Source of the DNA: Plotosus lineatus
Taxonomy: Eukaryota; Chordata; Actinopteri; Siluriformes; Plotosidae
Assembly: GCA_024760905.1 (NCBI GenBank)
Contig: CM045731.1
Span: 57,206,125 to 57,270,124, forward strand
Direction of reading: 5' to 3'
DNA length: 64,000 nt
Both the position numbers and the translations under genes were made by a program. Below the pieces are notes generated by a model. It was not told the DNA's origin. It saw nothing but the letters and a program-made list of their open reading frames with translations, and searched no databases. Below are positions 1 to 21,480 of this stretch, piece after piece (position 1 is the first letter of the stretch; each line of letters begins with the position of its first letter).

Positions 1-232
1 AAGGCCGACCATGTCTCTCACTGTCTGTGGTGGGAGGTTCATGTAAAAGAACCATTGCTGACTTTCGTAAAGAGGAGCTTGCATAGCTGTCAGCATGTTT
101 TGCCCTGCAATGTCTAGGTAAGAAGTATGTGGTGTACTCTGTCCTCACCCAGAGTTGGCTGAGATGGGTGCCAGCTTCTCCGTGACCAAAATTAGGATTA
201 AACGGTTCAGAAAATGAATGAATGAATGGTTT
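1..232 (+). mobile_element. tRNA-SINE, tail type B, cut by window start
   Basis: Body of the tRNA-derived SINE (TGTCTCTCACTGTCTGTGG, AAAGAACCATTGCTGAC) followed by the B tail (GAGTTGGCTGAGATGGG, then GAATGAATGAATGG). Confidence 0.75.
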
Positions 233-639
233 GAGAACAACAAATGAACAAAATTGTGAATGATTTACAATGAGAGATTTGCTTTTAATCACCAAACATC
301 TGCAAGTCAGTTGCAAAAATTGTCATGCAACTTTCCCGCGACTTTCTTGCAATATATGCATTTAAGCCATAGAATATCACCTTGTGTGTGGAATCACAAA
401 AACATCACCTATGCTGAATGTATATCTTCCTGATTTTAAATAATTAGTCCCCTTATGACTTACCAGTAATGTAGTGTTGAGAGATGTTTGATAGGTGAGG
501 CCATTTTCAACAATAGATTTTTTTCAGTAACAACATTTATATAGAAAATAACCCTCTAACTTCACTCTGTTATAAGAAAAAAAATCCATCTGTGGGTTTC
601 ATGACAAGAGCTACTGTAAACTGGAAAGCATATTATCAC

Positions 640-930
640 ATGATTTAATTTTGGAATGTCTGGATGAAAGGTCAAGGTCAGAGCAAGGTCACAAAGTTTT
701 TGTGATAGATATTTACACAATTATAATTAATATTGTGCGGGAAAAAAAGTAACAGAGACCCATAGATTCAGTGACTGATAAGTACAAAGCTATTTATCAC
801 ACATTACGCAATTATTTCTTTTCTGGCATGACCTGAATGGTGAAGATCAAGGTCGTTGGCTTTTAAAAGCTGGTAACTTTGAAAGGAGAGTTGCCAGACA
901 GACATGCAGTTAATGTGGAACACTAATAGG
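640..930. repeat. Unclassified repeat, also found at 3470-3610
   Basis: A block with AATTTTGGAATGTC, AAAGGTCAAG and GTTGCCAGACA recurs in the same order at 3470-3610. In both places a SINE lies next to it at 'AACACTAA'. No coding capacity or termini are seen. The interval 240-640 has no repeat I recognise; 470-610 matches the flank of locus B. Confidence 0.45.
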
Positions 931-1115
931 AAACCACACAAGGACATACTGTACATGTCTTTGGATTGTAGGAGGAAACCAGAGTGTCCTTGGGAAACGC
1001 ATACAAGCATAGGAATAACATGCAAATCCCACATAGAAATCCACTCACTGAACCCAGAACCTTCTTGCTGTAAAGCGGATGTGCTACCCACTTCCAGAGC
1101 ATTCCACTCTGCTAC
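930..1115 (-). mobile_element. Second tRNA-SINE family, fragment
   Basis: Reverse complement of the SINE seen at 9783-10025 and 37530-37870, with the tract reading CCCAGAACCTTCTTGCTG. Between here and exon 1 of gene A, 1115-1640 resembles the flank of locus B (13400-13720), which suggests shared promoter sequence. Confidence 0.6.
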
Positions 1116-1754
1116 AACATAGGCTGCTAATAGTGACTGTATATTAGTGATCTTGTAATGGCAGTTATCATGGCAGCCCTGGAATGTCTCTGCAACAAGG
1201 TAATTATTTTATGTATTGCATGGCTGGGACAAGAACATGGTCATTAATGCAGGACTGACTTCCTTCTCATATTTCCATCACAACATCAAGAATTATCTAT
1301 GATTAAGCCATTATTAAAAAAAGAACTCTAAATGAGGTATGACGAGCACGTACAATGATATTAGTATCGGTAGTGCTGTCAAGAGAAAAACTTTGCAGTG
1401 CATACTGTGAATTTTTACTCATGCTCTAAGAGAAGGAAGGTTTTTATCTCTATCTCAACTCGTAAAACTGCTTTCTAATCACACTCTGAATTATTTGTGG
1501 TACTTCCTGCTTTCTTTAAAAACTTTGAAAGTTTTGAAAAGTGCTTTCTAAATTGATCTGTTGTTAATTGTAATATATCTTTCTTTATACCCTTCTGCTT
1601 TTTTAAGCTCACAAATCTCAGTCAAAATCATAAATTTTAATCTACAAAGATACACCTGTGTTTAAAAAAACCCTGATTGGTCACACTGGCTGAATATAAA
1701 TTGTTCACAGGTCTTTGCTCGTGTTCGTACATGAAAATTACATTACATTGGGAA

Positions 1755-1791
1755 AACAATAACAACAACAACAACAACAACAACACACACA

Positions 1792-1874
<83 letters not shown>
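1755..1874. repeat. (AAC)n(AC)n microsatellite
   Basis: About 30 bases of AAC repeat run straight into about 90 bases of AC repeat, 290 bases upstream of the gene A ATG. Confidence 0.95.
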
Positions 1875-1878
<4 letters not shown>

Positions 1879-2165
1879 GAGTATCTGGACGAAACCCAGG
1901 CAAGTACAAAAATAACATACAAACGCCACATAGAAATGTACCCACCAAGCCCAGAACTTGCCTCAGAATATGTTGAAGAAATTCATTACAAAAAAAGGGT
2001 GTTGACAGAGTAATGAATACATGATTAGAGGGACGTGTAACTAATCCCTCCCTTTATGCAGCCTGCCTGTTCATCTATTTTTTTCCCCCTTTATCTGATT
2101 CATTTTAAATCCACCTTCACCTTTACTTTCAGCTTCATCTTCTCAACTACTCCAAACCAACAACA

Positions 2166-12138
<9,973 letters not shown>

Positions 12139-12289
12139 TGCACTATATGGATATCTCCTTATTTAACATGTGGAATGAAGGATCATCTGAAAGCATCAGC
12201 TTCACTGTTCTGCCATTTCAGTTTCTTCTTGAACTGATTTGCCATATGTGGCACTTCTCTGTCTATGATGGCCATCTGCATTATAAAGC

Positions 12290-12295
12290 AATAAA
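12290..12295 (+). terminator. Poly(A) signal AATAAA of gene A
   Basis: AATAAA lies about 150 bases after the gene A stop codon and is the first canonical signal downstream. Confidence 0.6.
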
Positions 12296-12654
12296 CTAGA
12301 TTACACTAGGATTTGCCTGGCACTTAGAAAGTCTGTGAACATAAATCCATCCAGAGAAGAGAATTTCTGATAAGAGACCTGAGTAGTGAGGATCGGGTTC
12401 TGAAGGAGGTTGATTTGAAGATGTAATGTGTTCATCTGGGGATCCAAAAAAATTTGCTTATATCATTTAAATCATGTATCTTGATCCTTTATCCTTCCTG
12501 TATTACACTGCAAATAATAACTATAACTAAATTATAACTATGTTTTTAAATAAATTAAAATCATTATTTACACCTTTCTGTTGGCTGATTTTTTAAATTA
12601 ATTTGTTCAGGAAGTGTTTGATTCACTGAATGTTATTTAAATTCATTAATTTTC

Positions 12655-12760
12655 CAGGGTGTACCCCGCCCTCGCCCAAACTCAACTGAGATGGGCACCA
12701 GTCTCCCTGTGACTCGAATTAAGATTAAAAACTAGAAGCCTAGAAACTGAATGAATGACC
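12655..12760 (+). mobile_element. SINE tail B remnant
   Basis: GGTGTACCCCGCCCTCGCCC...GAGATGGGCACCAG...GAATGAATGAC, the 3' end shared by both SINE families. The region 12780-13870 beyond it is the gene-A-like 5' flank of locus B. Confidence 0.6.
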
Positions 12761-13874
12761 CTTCTGCTCTTTGCAAATTTAGTTCCTTTATCCCTGACCA
12801 GGACTGTAATGTTGATTGATGTTGGAGGGTGAAGTCATTTTCAGAAGTTTCATTTTAAGAAATGAGGTAAAGATAAGGTGAAACTCTCTCAGGTTATGCT
12901 GTTATAAGAAAGAATCCCTAAACTGGACTTATTTCCCATAACGTCACATTCTGTCTTCAGTGCAGTTCCGTAAAAGCACATTCAGATTGATTTTTCATTT
13001 ATTACTCTGTGTCACGTGTCATTTCTTTCCCATTCATAATTACATTTATTATTGATGAAGGTCTATTAAGCAAGGTACAGTACTTTTGTATTCAGCTATG
13101 AGTGATTATGACAATATCTACATGGCCAAAGTGAGTCTCTGGTAGAGCGCCACCATCTGACAACAAAAAGAGAATCTTGGTAACATCTCACCTTTTTAAT
13201 TGTTATCCTATGTTTGTGACAGATGCTTAAGGATTGAGGCCTAGCCCTGGACAAGACCTCATGACTTCATAGTGCTTCCATTATGTAATGGTGTCTTACG
13301 CTCAGCATACAGGTTCACATATATAAACCTAATTTGGTAGGTATGTGTACTCTCCCATAAGAAGTAATTGTGTCATGTACACAGGAGCATTTTTTTAATT
13401 ATAGGGTGAAGCTCTTACTATAGTCACATTAAGAGCAATTAGTACAAGTACATAAGTATAAACCTTGCAGTACTGTGAGCGCTGCGATTGGAGAAAATTA
13501 CTCCTCAATGTTTGATCTAAACTGTTAGTCATGCTGTTACAGTCAGAAAAGTCTATCTTCACTGTAACTTGTATAACCAGTTCATAATCATCCCCCTTTC
13601 TGGATTATTTATCACACTTCCTGCATTCTTCTTCATGCGTCAGAGAGCAGTTTAAAGTGTTTTCTAAATAATTGTTTTTTGTTAGCAGTTATAAAAATAC
13701 TTCCTTATGTATGTTTTTATTTTATTTTCTATTCACAGTATTTCAATCAGGCATTTTAAAAAAAGCCCAATTGTAGACTGGTTTATTAGATGTTATCACA
13801 CATCTCGCTGATCTGTAAGTAAGGCAACTCATCATGTTGTTTTTGATTCATATTCATGTATAAGAATAAAAATG

Positions 13875-13875
<1 letters not shown>

Positions 13876-13930
<55 letters not shown>
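13876..13930. repeat. (AC)n microsatellite
   Basis: About 55 bases of AC repeat, 194 bases upstream of the locus B ATG, placed like the AC repeat upstream of gene A. Confidence 0.93.
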
Positions 13931-14123
13931 CACAGAGTATGAAGTATGAAGGAAATGAGGGTGATTGATGTTTAGGGGAAAATGTTACAAATACATCCAA
14001 ATACATCCGCATCTCTCTCTCTCTGTTTTCTTTTCTTTTCTTTTTTTAGTTTTTTTTTCATTGAAAATCCACCTTCATCTTTCCTTTAAGCCTCACTTTC
14101 TCAGCAACTTGATGATTACGACA

Positions 14124-14172
14124 ATGAAGCTCCACCTAACACTACTGCTCATCTGTGTGCTCACCTGTGGAG
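14124..14172 (+). pseudogene. Locus B: orphan Ly6-type signal-peptide exon
   Basis: A 49-base exon encoding MKLHLTLLLICVLTCG plus one base, followed by GGTAAGAA, closely like gene A exon 1. The 5' flank is also similar: 12780-12925 resembles 470-610, and 13530-13720 resembles 1440-1600. No LU exon on the + strand follows before the repeat field and gene C. I infer a tandem duplicate of gene A that lost its downstream exons. A distant exon hidden from inspection or a non-coding transcript cannot be excluded. Confidence 0.7.
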
Positions 14173-14429
14173 GTAAGAAATCTGGCTCTTGGTGAAGGAG
14201 GCTTTGCATGGAACACATTCGAAAACTGAGTTGTTGTATGGTGTAGAAAAGCAAACTATTCCAAATTTGTACTCAATAATAACAACACTGTAATGTTCAA
14301 CATAAGAGGAAAAATATAATTAGTATACAGTAAGTGGGTTAAAAGGTTTATTGGCTGACAATACAATGAATCGTCTGCACCAAAGGGAACACTGCAACAT
14401 GAAATGAAGATGAGTTTACATTGCAGGGG

Positions 14430-14695
14430 GGCCGTGCTAGAAAATATCACAGGAAAGCAGGGTGAACAGCTCACCAGTCCATCACACACAAAAAATCCGT
14501 TCAAACTTACACTTTCACCTAGGGGCAATATGGAACAGCTGATTAGTCAATGTACATGGTTTTGAAATGTAGGAGGAAACTGGTGTACCCAGAGAAACCT
14601 CATGCAAGTACTGGAAAAACTTGCAGACTCCACACAAAAACGCCCAAGGACTCAAACCGAGGACCTTCTTGTTGCGAGGTGGAAGTGCCTCCCAA
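14430..14695 (-). mobile_element. Second tRNA-SINE family, antisense copy
   Basis: Contains TGTAGGAGGAAACTGGTGTA and the antisense head CCGAGGACCTTCTTGTTGCG. The stretch 14700-15170 beyond it shows nothing I recognise. Confidence 0.6.
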
Positions 14696-15172
14696 GTTAT
14701 GCTTATTTATTCCTATTCATTTTTTGGGGCAGTACCCAATAAATTCTAACATGGGTTAGGCAAAACTGATGGATTTTTATACAATAGACACAGAAATGTT
14801 ATTGTTGTTCTTTTTCTTTCTTTCTTATTTATTTATTTTAATTTATTTTAAAGCAGGTTTGGTATGGCAAAGAAACACGAAGAGTTTGTTTAACCTCAAT
14901 GAAACACTTTAAAGAATGTGCCAGAAATACAGCCATCACATGACGTGCATGGAAACAGCTTGGCAGGCAGAAACAACACTGGAGTAAAGAAATTCACCTG
15001 AAAAAGTTATGCCTTAAACAAATCACACACATCTAAAAATAGTAACTGTTCTTCTGCTGCCGCTGTTCTTCGCCTGTAGACTGAACTTGTACCAAAAACA
15101 GTAAAATAATAAGTTACTATGAAATATCAACTTGCTCGCTCACTCCCTTAATTGCTGAATGAATGATTTTAT

Positions 15173-15619
15173 TTACGTAAACGGGCCACAGTCCCATTTT
15201 ACAGATGCACAAGTGAAAGAATACAGTTGAAGTGTCATAAAATATACAATGTTCAGTCCTTTATATTTGACAAAAAAATTACATCTCTGTTTCAAACCAA
15301 GGAATACATATTTAGCGAAGGCATTAATATGGTTAACATTTGTAGTTGACATCAATTTAACAAATTTATCTTCATTTGTAACAAAATAACTTGGTAGTAT
15401 ATCGCCTCTCAAACTATTATAAAATGGACAAATCAAGCAAAAATGATATTCAGATTCCACATTAGGTATTATACAAAAAGGACATAACCTTTCGTGACAC
15501 AGCAGTTTCATCTTTCTTCCTTCTTGAATAAGCAGGTTATGATTAGAGCAGCGAAAACGACATAGAGCTATTCTATAGATTGGTTCTCGTACAACTGACA
15601 AATATTCCTCAAATTTCAC
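15173..15619 (-). pseudogene. LINE ORF2 C-terminal fragment with zinc-finger-like motif
   Basis: 148-codon open stretch. It has CPFC...ESEYHFCLICPFY, the CCHC-like pattern found downstream of RT in several non-LTR retrotransposons. The family is distinct from the RTE-like LINE; I cannot assign it further. Confidence 0.6.
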
Positions 15620-15650
15620 TTTTCTTCACACTTCTCAATAAATCCAACTT

Positions 15651-15849
15651 TAGAGGGTACCCTGTCTTCACCCAGAGTCAACATAGATAGACTTCAGATT
15701 AATTAATTTATTTATTTACGTAAATAAAATAATTCATTCATTCATTCATTCATTCATTTATTCACGCCCTTAATTGCTAGTCCTATTACGGTCTTGTGGA
15801 ATCTGAAGCCTATCTATGTTGACTCTGGGTGAAGACAGGGTACCCTCTA
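15651..15849. repeat. Inverted repeat, 50-bp arms
   Basis: Arms 15651-15700 and 15800-15849 are reverse complements with 49 of 50 matches, separated by 99 bases that include (CATT)n. The sequence would form a long hairpin. Confidence 0.93.
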
Positions 15850-16050
15850 AACAGCCTGCCAGACCATCACAAGGCAGCAAACACTCAACCATTCACATTC
15901 TCACTCACACCGAGGGGTGATTTGGGAAAGCCTATGATATGCATACTGTCCGTGGAAACCGAGGTACCAACAGGAAACAAGAAGTCCACGCAAACTCCAC
16001 ACAGAAATAATTGAACTCAGCACGAAAACCCAGGGCCTTCTTGCTGTGAG
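15850..16050 (-). mobile_element. Second tRNA-SINE family, antisense copy
   Basis: Contains ACAGCCTGCCAGACCATCAC and CACGCAAACTCCACACAGAA. Its outer edge merges with the inverted repeat. Confidence 0.55.
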
Positions 16051-16369
16051 GAGGACTACATATATTTATTTTTTCTTACTTCTACACTGCCTGGCTATAA
16101 AGAAAAGATACTCGTTGTCACACCTTGATCCCAGCATGTAATCTCCATAGGAATGTTATTCTGGTTGTACCAGTCAAGGCTCAGCAAAAATTATGTGGCA
16201 ATAAAATGAAGCTGATTATCCTCTGAATGTACTGAATGAGCAGGTTATTAGATCAATGCACTTTTTCTTTCCTGATGGCCCGGATATAAAATGTGAACTT
16301 GAATAATGAAAGAGTGGTTCAGGGAGCATGAGGAATCATTTTCACATATGTCGTGGCACCCAGGGAAGT

Positions 16370-16592
16370 AGTAGCCCTGTAGTAAGATGCTGGATTACCG
16401 ATCCTAAGTTGGAGGTTTAAGACCTACTATAACTGGTGTCCCACCAGTGCATTTAACTGGATTATCAAAGGCCTGTCTATGGTGAGAGGCAAGTAAAAGA
16501 AACATTACTGACTTTTGTAAAGAGTAGGCCGCAAAGCTGTCAGTTTCTGCCCTGTGAAGGCCTGGAGAGCTGTCCAGGGTGTACTCTGAATT
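16370..16592 (+). mobile_element. tRNA-SINE, tail type B
   Basis: Head with GGATTACCGATCCTAAG, body with AAAGAAACATTACTGAC, then B tail CTGTCCAGGGTGTACTCTG. Diverged. The interval 16050-16370 shows nothing recognisable. Confidence 0.7.
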
Positions 16593-16670
16593 TGAAATTA
16601 ACAGTCTTCTACTGAACATTAAGTGCTGTGTTTTGGTCATAATTATCAACCAGAAGCTGTATAAATGATT

Positions 16671-16764
16671 GAAAATGAAATGGAATATATTAACTCTGGT
16701 CTGTTTTAGTAAATTATAATTATTACTAAAACAGACCAGAGTTAAAAGATTCCACTTCATTTTC
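16671..16764. repeat. Hairpin: 42-bp inverted repeat with 10-base loop
   Basis: Arms 16671-16712 and 16723-16764. The inner 21 bases of each arm (AACTCTGGTCTGTTTTAGTAA and complement) pair perfectly; the outer 21 pair with about four mismatches. It lies just before LINE copy 4. Confidence 0.93.
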
Positions 16765-16771
16765 ATTCCAT

Positions 16772-17925
16772 ACATAAGATGAGCCATACAATGAAGCTAT
16801 GGGAAAGAATAGTGGAAGCAAGACTAAGGGCAGAGGTCAGCATTTGTGAACAACAGTTTGGTTTCATGCCAAGAAAGAGCACCACAGATGCAGTGTTTGC
16901 TTTGAGGATGTTAATAGAGAAGTACAGAGAAGGTCAGAAGGAGCTGCATTGTGCCTTTGTGGATCTGGAGAAAGCATATGACAAGGTGCCGAGAGAAGAA
17001 CTGTGGTATTGTATGAGGAAGTCTGGAGTGACAGAAGTATGTTAGAGTGGTGCAGGACATGTATGAGAGATGTAAGACAGTGGTGAGGTGTGCTGTCGGT
17101 GTGACAGAAGAGTTCAAGGTGGAGGTGGGACTGCATCAAGGGTCAGCTCTCAGCCCCTTCTTGTTTGCTATGGTGATGGACAGGCTGACAGACGAGGTAA
17201 GACAAGAATCTCCATGGACTGTGATGTTTGCAGATGACATCGTGATCTGTAGTGAGAGCAGAGAACAAGTGGGGGAAAATCTAGAGCGGTGGCGGTATGC
17301 CCTGGAAAGGAGGGGAATGAAGGTTAGTCTCAGTAAGACAGAATACATGTGTGTGAACGACAAGGACCCAAGAGAAACGGTGAGGTTACAGGGGGCAGAG
17401 ATAAAGAAGGTGGAGGATTTTAAGTACTTAGGCTCAACAATCTAGAGCAGTGGAGAGTGTGGAAAAGAGGTGAAGAAGCGCGTGCAGGCAGGTTGGAATG
17501 GATGGAGAAAAGTGTTAGTTGACAGTGGTCCTGGGGAAAAGACAGGAGTCAGAGTTGGAGGTAGCAGAGATGAAAATGTTGAGGTTCTCTTTTGGAGTAA
17601 CGAGGATGGATAGGATCAGAAACGAGTACATCAGAGGGACAGCACATGTTAGATGTTTTGGAGACAAAGTCAGAGAGGCTAGATTGAGATGGTTTGGACA
17701 TGTACAGAGGAGGGATAGTGAGTATATTGGTAGTAGGATGCTGAGGTTGGAACTACCAGGCAAAAGGCCCAGAGGAAGACCAAAGAGAAGATTTATGAAT
17801 GTGGTTAAGGCGGACATGAAGGTCGTTGGAGTAAGAGTAGAATATGCAGAGGATAGGGAGAGATGGAGGCAGATCATTTGCTGTGGCGACCCCTGAAGGG
17901 AACATCCGAAAGGAAAAGAAGAAGA
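16772..17925 (+). mobile_element. RTE-like LINE copy 4: 5'-truncated
   Basis: Starts in the RT domain ([16 protein letters not shown]). Motifs FVDLEKAYD and FADDIVIC are present. It is split by a one-base loss at about 17036, a stop at 17443 and a deletion near 17515, and ends at GAAGGGAACATCCGAAAGG and an AAG tail. Confidence 0.88.
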
Positions 17926-17939
17926 CATACAGATTCTGA

Positions 17940-19481
17940 TTGAATGCAGCTGGGGTGGGGGGTAGGGGTAAGACAGTGTTCTTTCTCACGCCAGTACCAA
18001 GCCTGTATAAATGTTCTCTTTCCAGAAAAGGCAGGAGCATAGGGTGACTTATAAACACGGAGGTAGGAGCACAGGTAGACTACATCTTGTGTAGGTGATG
18101 TAATTTGAAGAAAGTCAGTGATTGCAAAGTAGTAGTGGGTGAGAGTGTTGCCAGACAGCAGAGAATGGTATTGTGCAGGATGACGTTGATAGTGAGGAAG
18201 GTGAAGAAGGCAAAGGCAGAGCAGAAGATAAAGTGGTGGAAGCTGAAAAATGAAGAGTGTCATGTTGTCTTCAAGGAGGAGTTGAAACTGGCTTTGGATG
18301 GTCAGGAAGTGCTTCAAGATGATTGGACAACTACAGCTAATGTGATCAGGGAGACCGGTAGAGTACTCGTTGTGTCCTCTGGAAGGAAAGTAGATAAGGA
18401 GGCTTGGTGTTGGAATGAGGAAGTGCAGGAGTGTGTACAAAGGAAGAGGTGAGCTAAGAAGAAGTGTGACATTGAGAGGAGTGAAAAGAGTAAACAGTAG
18501 TACAGGGAGATGCAGCATAAGGTGAAGGAAGCGGTGTCAAAAGCCAAACGGAGGGCGTATGATGACTTGTATGCTAAGTTGGATCGTAACGAGGGAGAAA
18601 ATGATTTATACAGGTTGGCAGAGAAATAGACATGGGAAGGATGTGCAGCAAGTTAGAGTGATAAAGGACAGAGAGGGAAATGTATTGACTGATGAGAGAA
18701 GTGTGCTGGGAAGATGGAAAGAGTACTTTGAAGAGTTGATGAATGAGAGAAATGAGATCGAGAAAAAGAGTAGAAGAGGTGACTGTTGGGGAAGTAACAA
18801 AATATAGTAAGGGTGAAATGAGGAGGGCATTGAAGAGGATGAAGAGTGGAAAGGCAGTTGGTCCTGTGGAGGTATGGAAGTGTCTTGGAGATGTAGCAGT
18901 AGATTTTCTGACAAGAACATTCAACAAGATCTTAGAGAGTGAATGGATGTCAGAGGAAAAGTGTGTTGGTGCTCATTTTTAAGAACAAGACAGACGTGCA
19001 GAGTTGACATTGTGCTCTGTCGTGAGAGCAGAGAACAAGTGGAGGAAAATCTAGAGAGGTGGCGTATGCCCTGGAAAGGAGAGGAATGAAGGTTAGCCTC
19101 TGTAAGACAGAAAACATGTATGTGAACAAGAAGGACCCAAGAGGAACGGTGAGGTTACAGGGAGCAGAGAGGAAGAAGGTGGAGGATTTGAAGTACTTTG
19201 GCTCAACAATCTAGAGCAATGGAGCGGGTGGAAAAGAGGTGAAGAAGCATGTATAGGCAGGTTGGAATGTTCGGAGAAAAGTGTCTGGTGTGATGTGTGA
19301 TAGGAAGGTATTGGCAAGAATGAAAGGAAAAGTGTACAAGATGGTGTTGAGGCCAATGATGTTGTATGGTTTAGAAACAGTGCTACTGGAGAAAAGACAG
19401 GAGGCAGAGCTGTAGGTAGAAGAGATGAAAATGTTGAGGTTTTCTTTGGGAGTCACCATTATGGCTAGGATAAGAAATGAG
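17940..19481 (+). mobile_element. RTE-like LINE copy 5, left part
   Basis: 5' UTR fragment joined to late endonuclease at about 18020, then linker and RT with a further internal deletion at about 19003. The C-terminal region is interrupted at 19482 by a TA-flanked element and resumes at 22051. Confidence 0.82.
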
Positions 19482-19873
19482 TACAGACGCTCCCTGACTT
19501 ACGTTCATCCGTTTTACGTTTTTTCGATTCTCCTTTTTTTTTTTTTTAAAAGTCAAATTTTGAGTTTAGACGTACCTACGTCGTACGCTGATGTAATGAC
19601 GCTTTATGAAGTCATATAGCGTGTTACCCTTGTGTTAAGACGTCGTCTCTGTGGTCTTTGTGTTTACACTGTTTTGTGGACTTTTGTAACTCTAAGCAAA
19701 TGTGGTTGGTCAGAAGTGTAAGCTTACTAGCATGGGTGTAAGTCTCATACACAGAGATGAATTAATTATCTGCTCAGATCGGCACAATCTAATGCATACT
19801 CAGTTAAGCAAAGAGAGTTGTAATATGAATGAAAACCTGAATGCACAAATTACAGAACAATTACAGATATTTA

Positions 19874-21480
19874 CAGTAGTATGAAAAAGTATCTGAACGT
19901 TTTGGAATTTCTCACATTTCTGCATAAAATCACCATCAAATGTGATCTGATCTTTGTCAAAATCACACAGATGAAAAAAACAGTGTCTTTAACTAAAACC
20001 ACCCAAACATTTATAGGTTTTCATATTTTAATGAGGATAGCATGCAAACAATGACAGAAGGGGGAGGAATAAGTAACTGAACCCTCTGCCTCAGGAGAAT
20101 TAAAGAGCAATTGAAACCAATTTTTACCAAACAATTTAAATCAGGTGTGTGCCCAATCACTGATGAGTGGCTTAAAGCTGCCCTGCCCACTATAAAATAC
20201 ACACACCTGGTAAGAATTGTCTTGATGAGAAGCATTGTCTGATGTGCACCATGGCTCGCTTAAAAGAGCTGTCTGAAGACCTGCAAACAAGAATTGTTGA
20301 TTTGTATAAAGCTCGGAAAGGATACAAAACCGTATCTAAAAGTCTGGATGTTCATCAATCGACAGTCAGAGAAGTTATCTTCAAATGGAGAGAGTTTGGC
20401 ACTGTTGATTCTCCCCCAAGGAGTGGCCGTCAACCAAAAATGACACCAAGAGTTCAGCACAGAATACGCAGAGAGGTAAAAAAAAACCCTAGAGTGTCTG
20501 CTAAAGACTTACAGAAATCACTGGTACATTCCAATATCTCTGTGAACACATCAACTATATGTAAAACAATGGCCAAGAATGGTGTTCATGGGAGATCTCC
20601 AAGGAGGAAGCCACTGCTGTCTAAAAGAAACATTGTTGCTCGTTTAATGTTCGCAAAAAGGCACTTGGACACTCCACAGAAGTTTTGGCAAAATATTTTG
20701 TGGACTGATGACACCAAAGTTGAATTGTTTGGGAGGAACACACAACTTCATGTGTGGAGGAAAAATGGAACAGCTCACCAACATCAACACCTCATCCCCA
20801 CCCTGAAGCATGGTGGAGGGTGCATCATGGTTTGGGGCTGTTTTGCTGCCTCAGGGCCTGGACAACTTGCAATCATTAATGGAAAAATGAATTCAAAAGT
20901 TTATCAGGATGTTTTGTAGGAAAACCCGAGGCCGTCTGTCAGATAGTTGAAGCTAAAAAGAGGATGGATGCTGCAACAAGACAATGATCCAAAACACAGA
21001 AGTAAATCAACTTCAGAATGGTTTCAGAAGAACAAAATACACGTTCAGGAGTGGCCAAGTCAAAGTGCAGACTTGAACCCCATTGAGATGCTGTGGCATG
21101 ACCTCAAGACAGCGATTCATGCCAGACATCCCAGGAATCTGATTGAACTACAGCAGTTTTGTAAAGAAGAATTGGACAAGATTAATCCTGATCGATGTGC
21201 CAGACTGATCTTCAGCTACAGGAAGCATCTGGTTGCCAAAGGAGGGGCCACAAAATATTAAATGTGATGGTTCAGTTACTTATTCCTCCCCCTTCTGTCA
21301 TTGTTTGCATGCTATCCTCATTAAAATATGAAAACCTATAAATGTTTGGTTGGTTTTAGTTAAAGCAGACACTGTTTTTTCATCTGTGTGATTTTGACAA
21401 AGATCAGATCACATTTGATGGTGATTTTATGCAGAAATGTGAGAAATCCCAAAAGGTTCAGTTACTTTTTAAGACCACTG
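19874..21480 (+). mobile_element. Tc1-like transposon, IR/DR type, complete with TIRs
   Basis: Terminal inverted repeats of about 210 bases, flanked by TA at 19872-19873 and 21481-21482. Each TIR carries two copies of a motif like GGTTCAGTTACTT (19887-19899, 20071-20083; 21269-21281, 21455-21467 in inverse), the IR/DR layout known from fish Tc1 elements. Confidence 0.92.
20251..21261 (+). pseudogene. Tc1 transposase, two in-frame TAG codons
   Basis: About 336 codons in one frame from MARLKELSED to GGATKY, normal for Tc1. N-terminal paired-like HTH region, then the DD34E catalytic positions: LWTDDTKVELF, QQDNDPKH and LNPIEMLW, all present. The only breaks seen are TAG at 20917-20919 and 20944-20946, between the first and second catalytic Asp. 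No frameshift is seen. It would cut and rejoin its own TIRs; as it stands it would make a truncated protein. Confidence 0.9.

Noticed and set aside
1637..1976. Open frames across AC repeats (poly-VC, poly-HT)
   Set aside because: They are translations of a microsatellite, open in all frames. The same holds at 10150-10395, 11591-12017, 22625-22880 and 45381-45641.
2126..2140. ISRE upstream of gene A
   Set aside because: CTTTACTTTCAG gives only a weak GAAAGTAAAG match, below what I would call an ISRE.
15173..15619. LU-type cysteine-rich exon
   Set aside because: The Cys pattern CPFC...HFCLICPFY belongs to a LINE zinc-finger-like region, not to LU spacing, and there is no CCxxxLCN.
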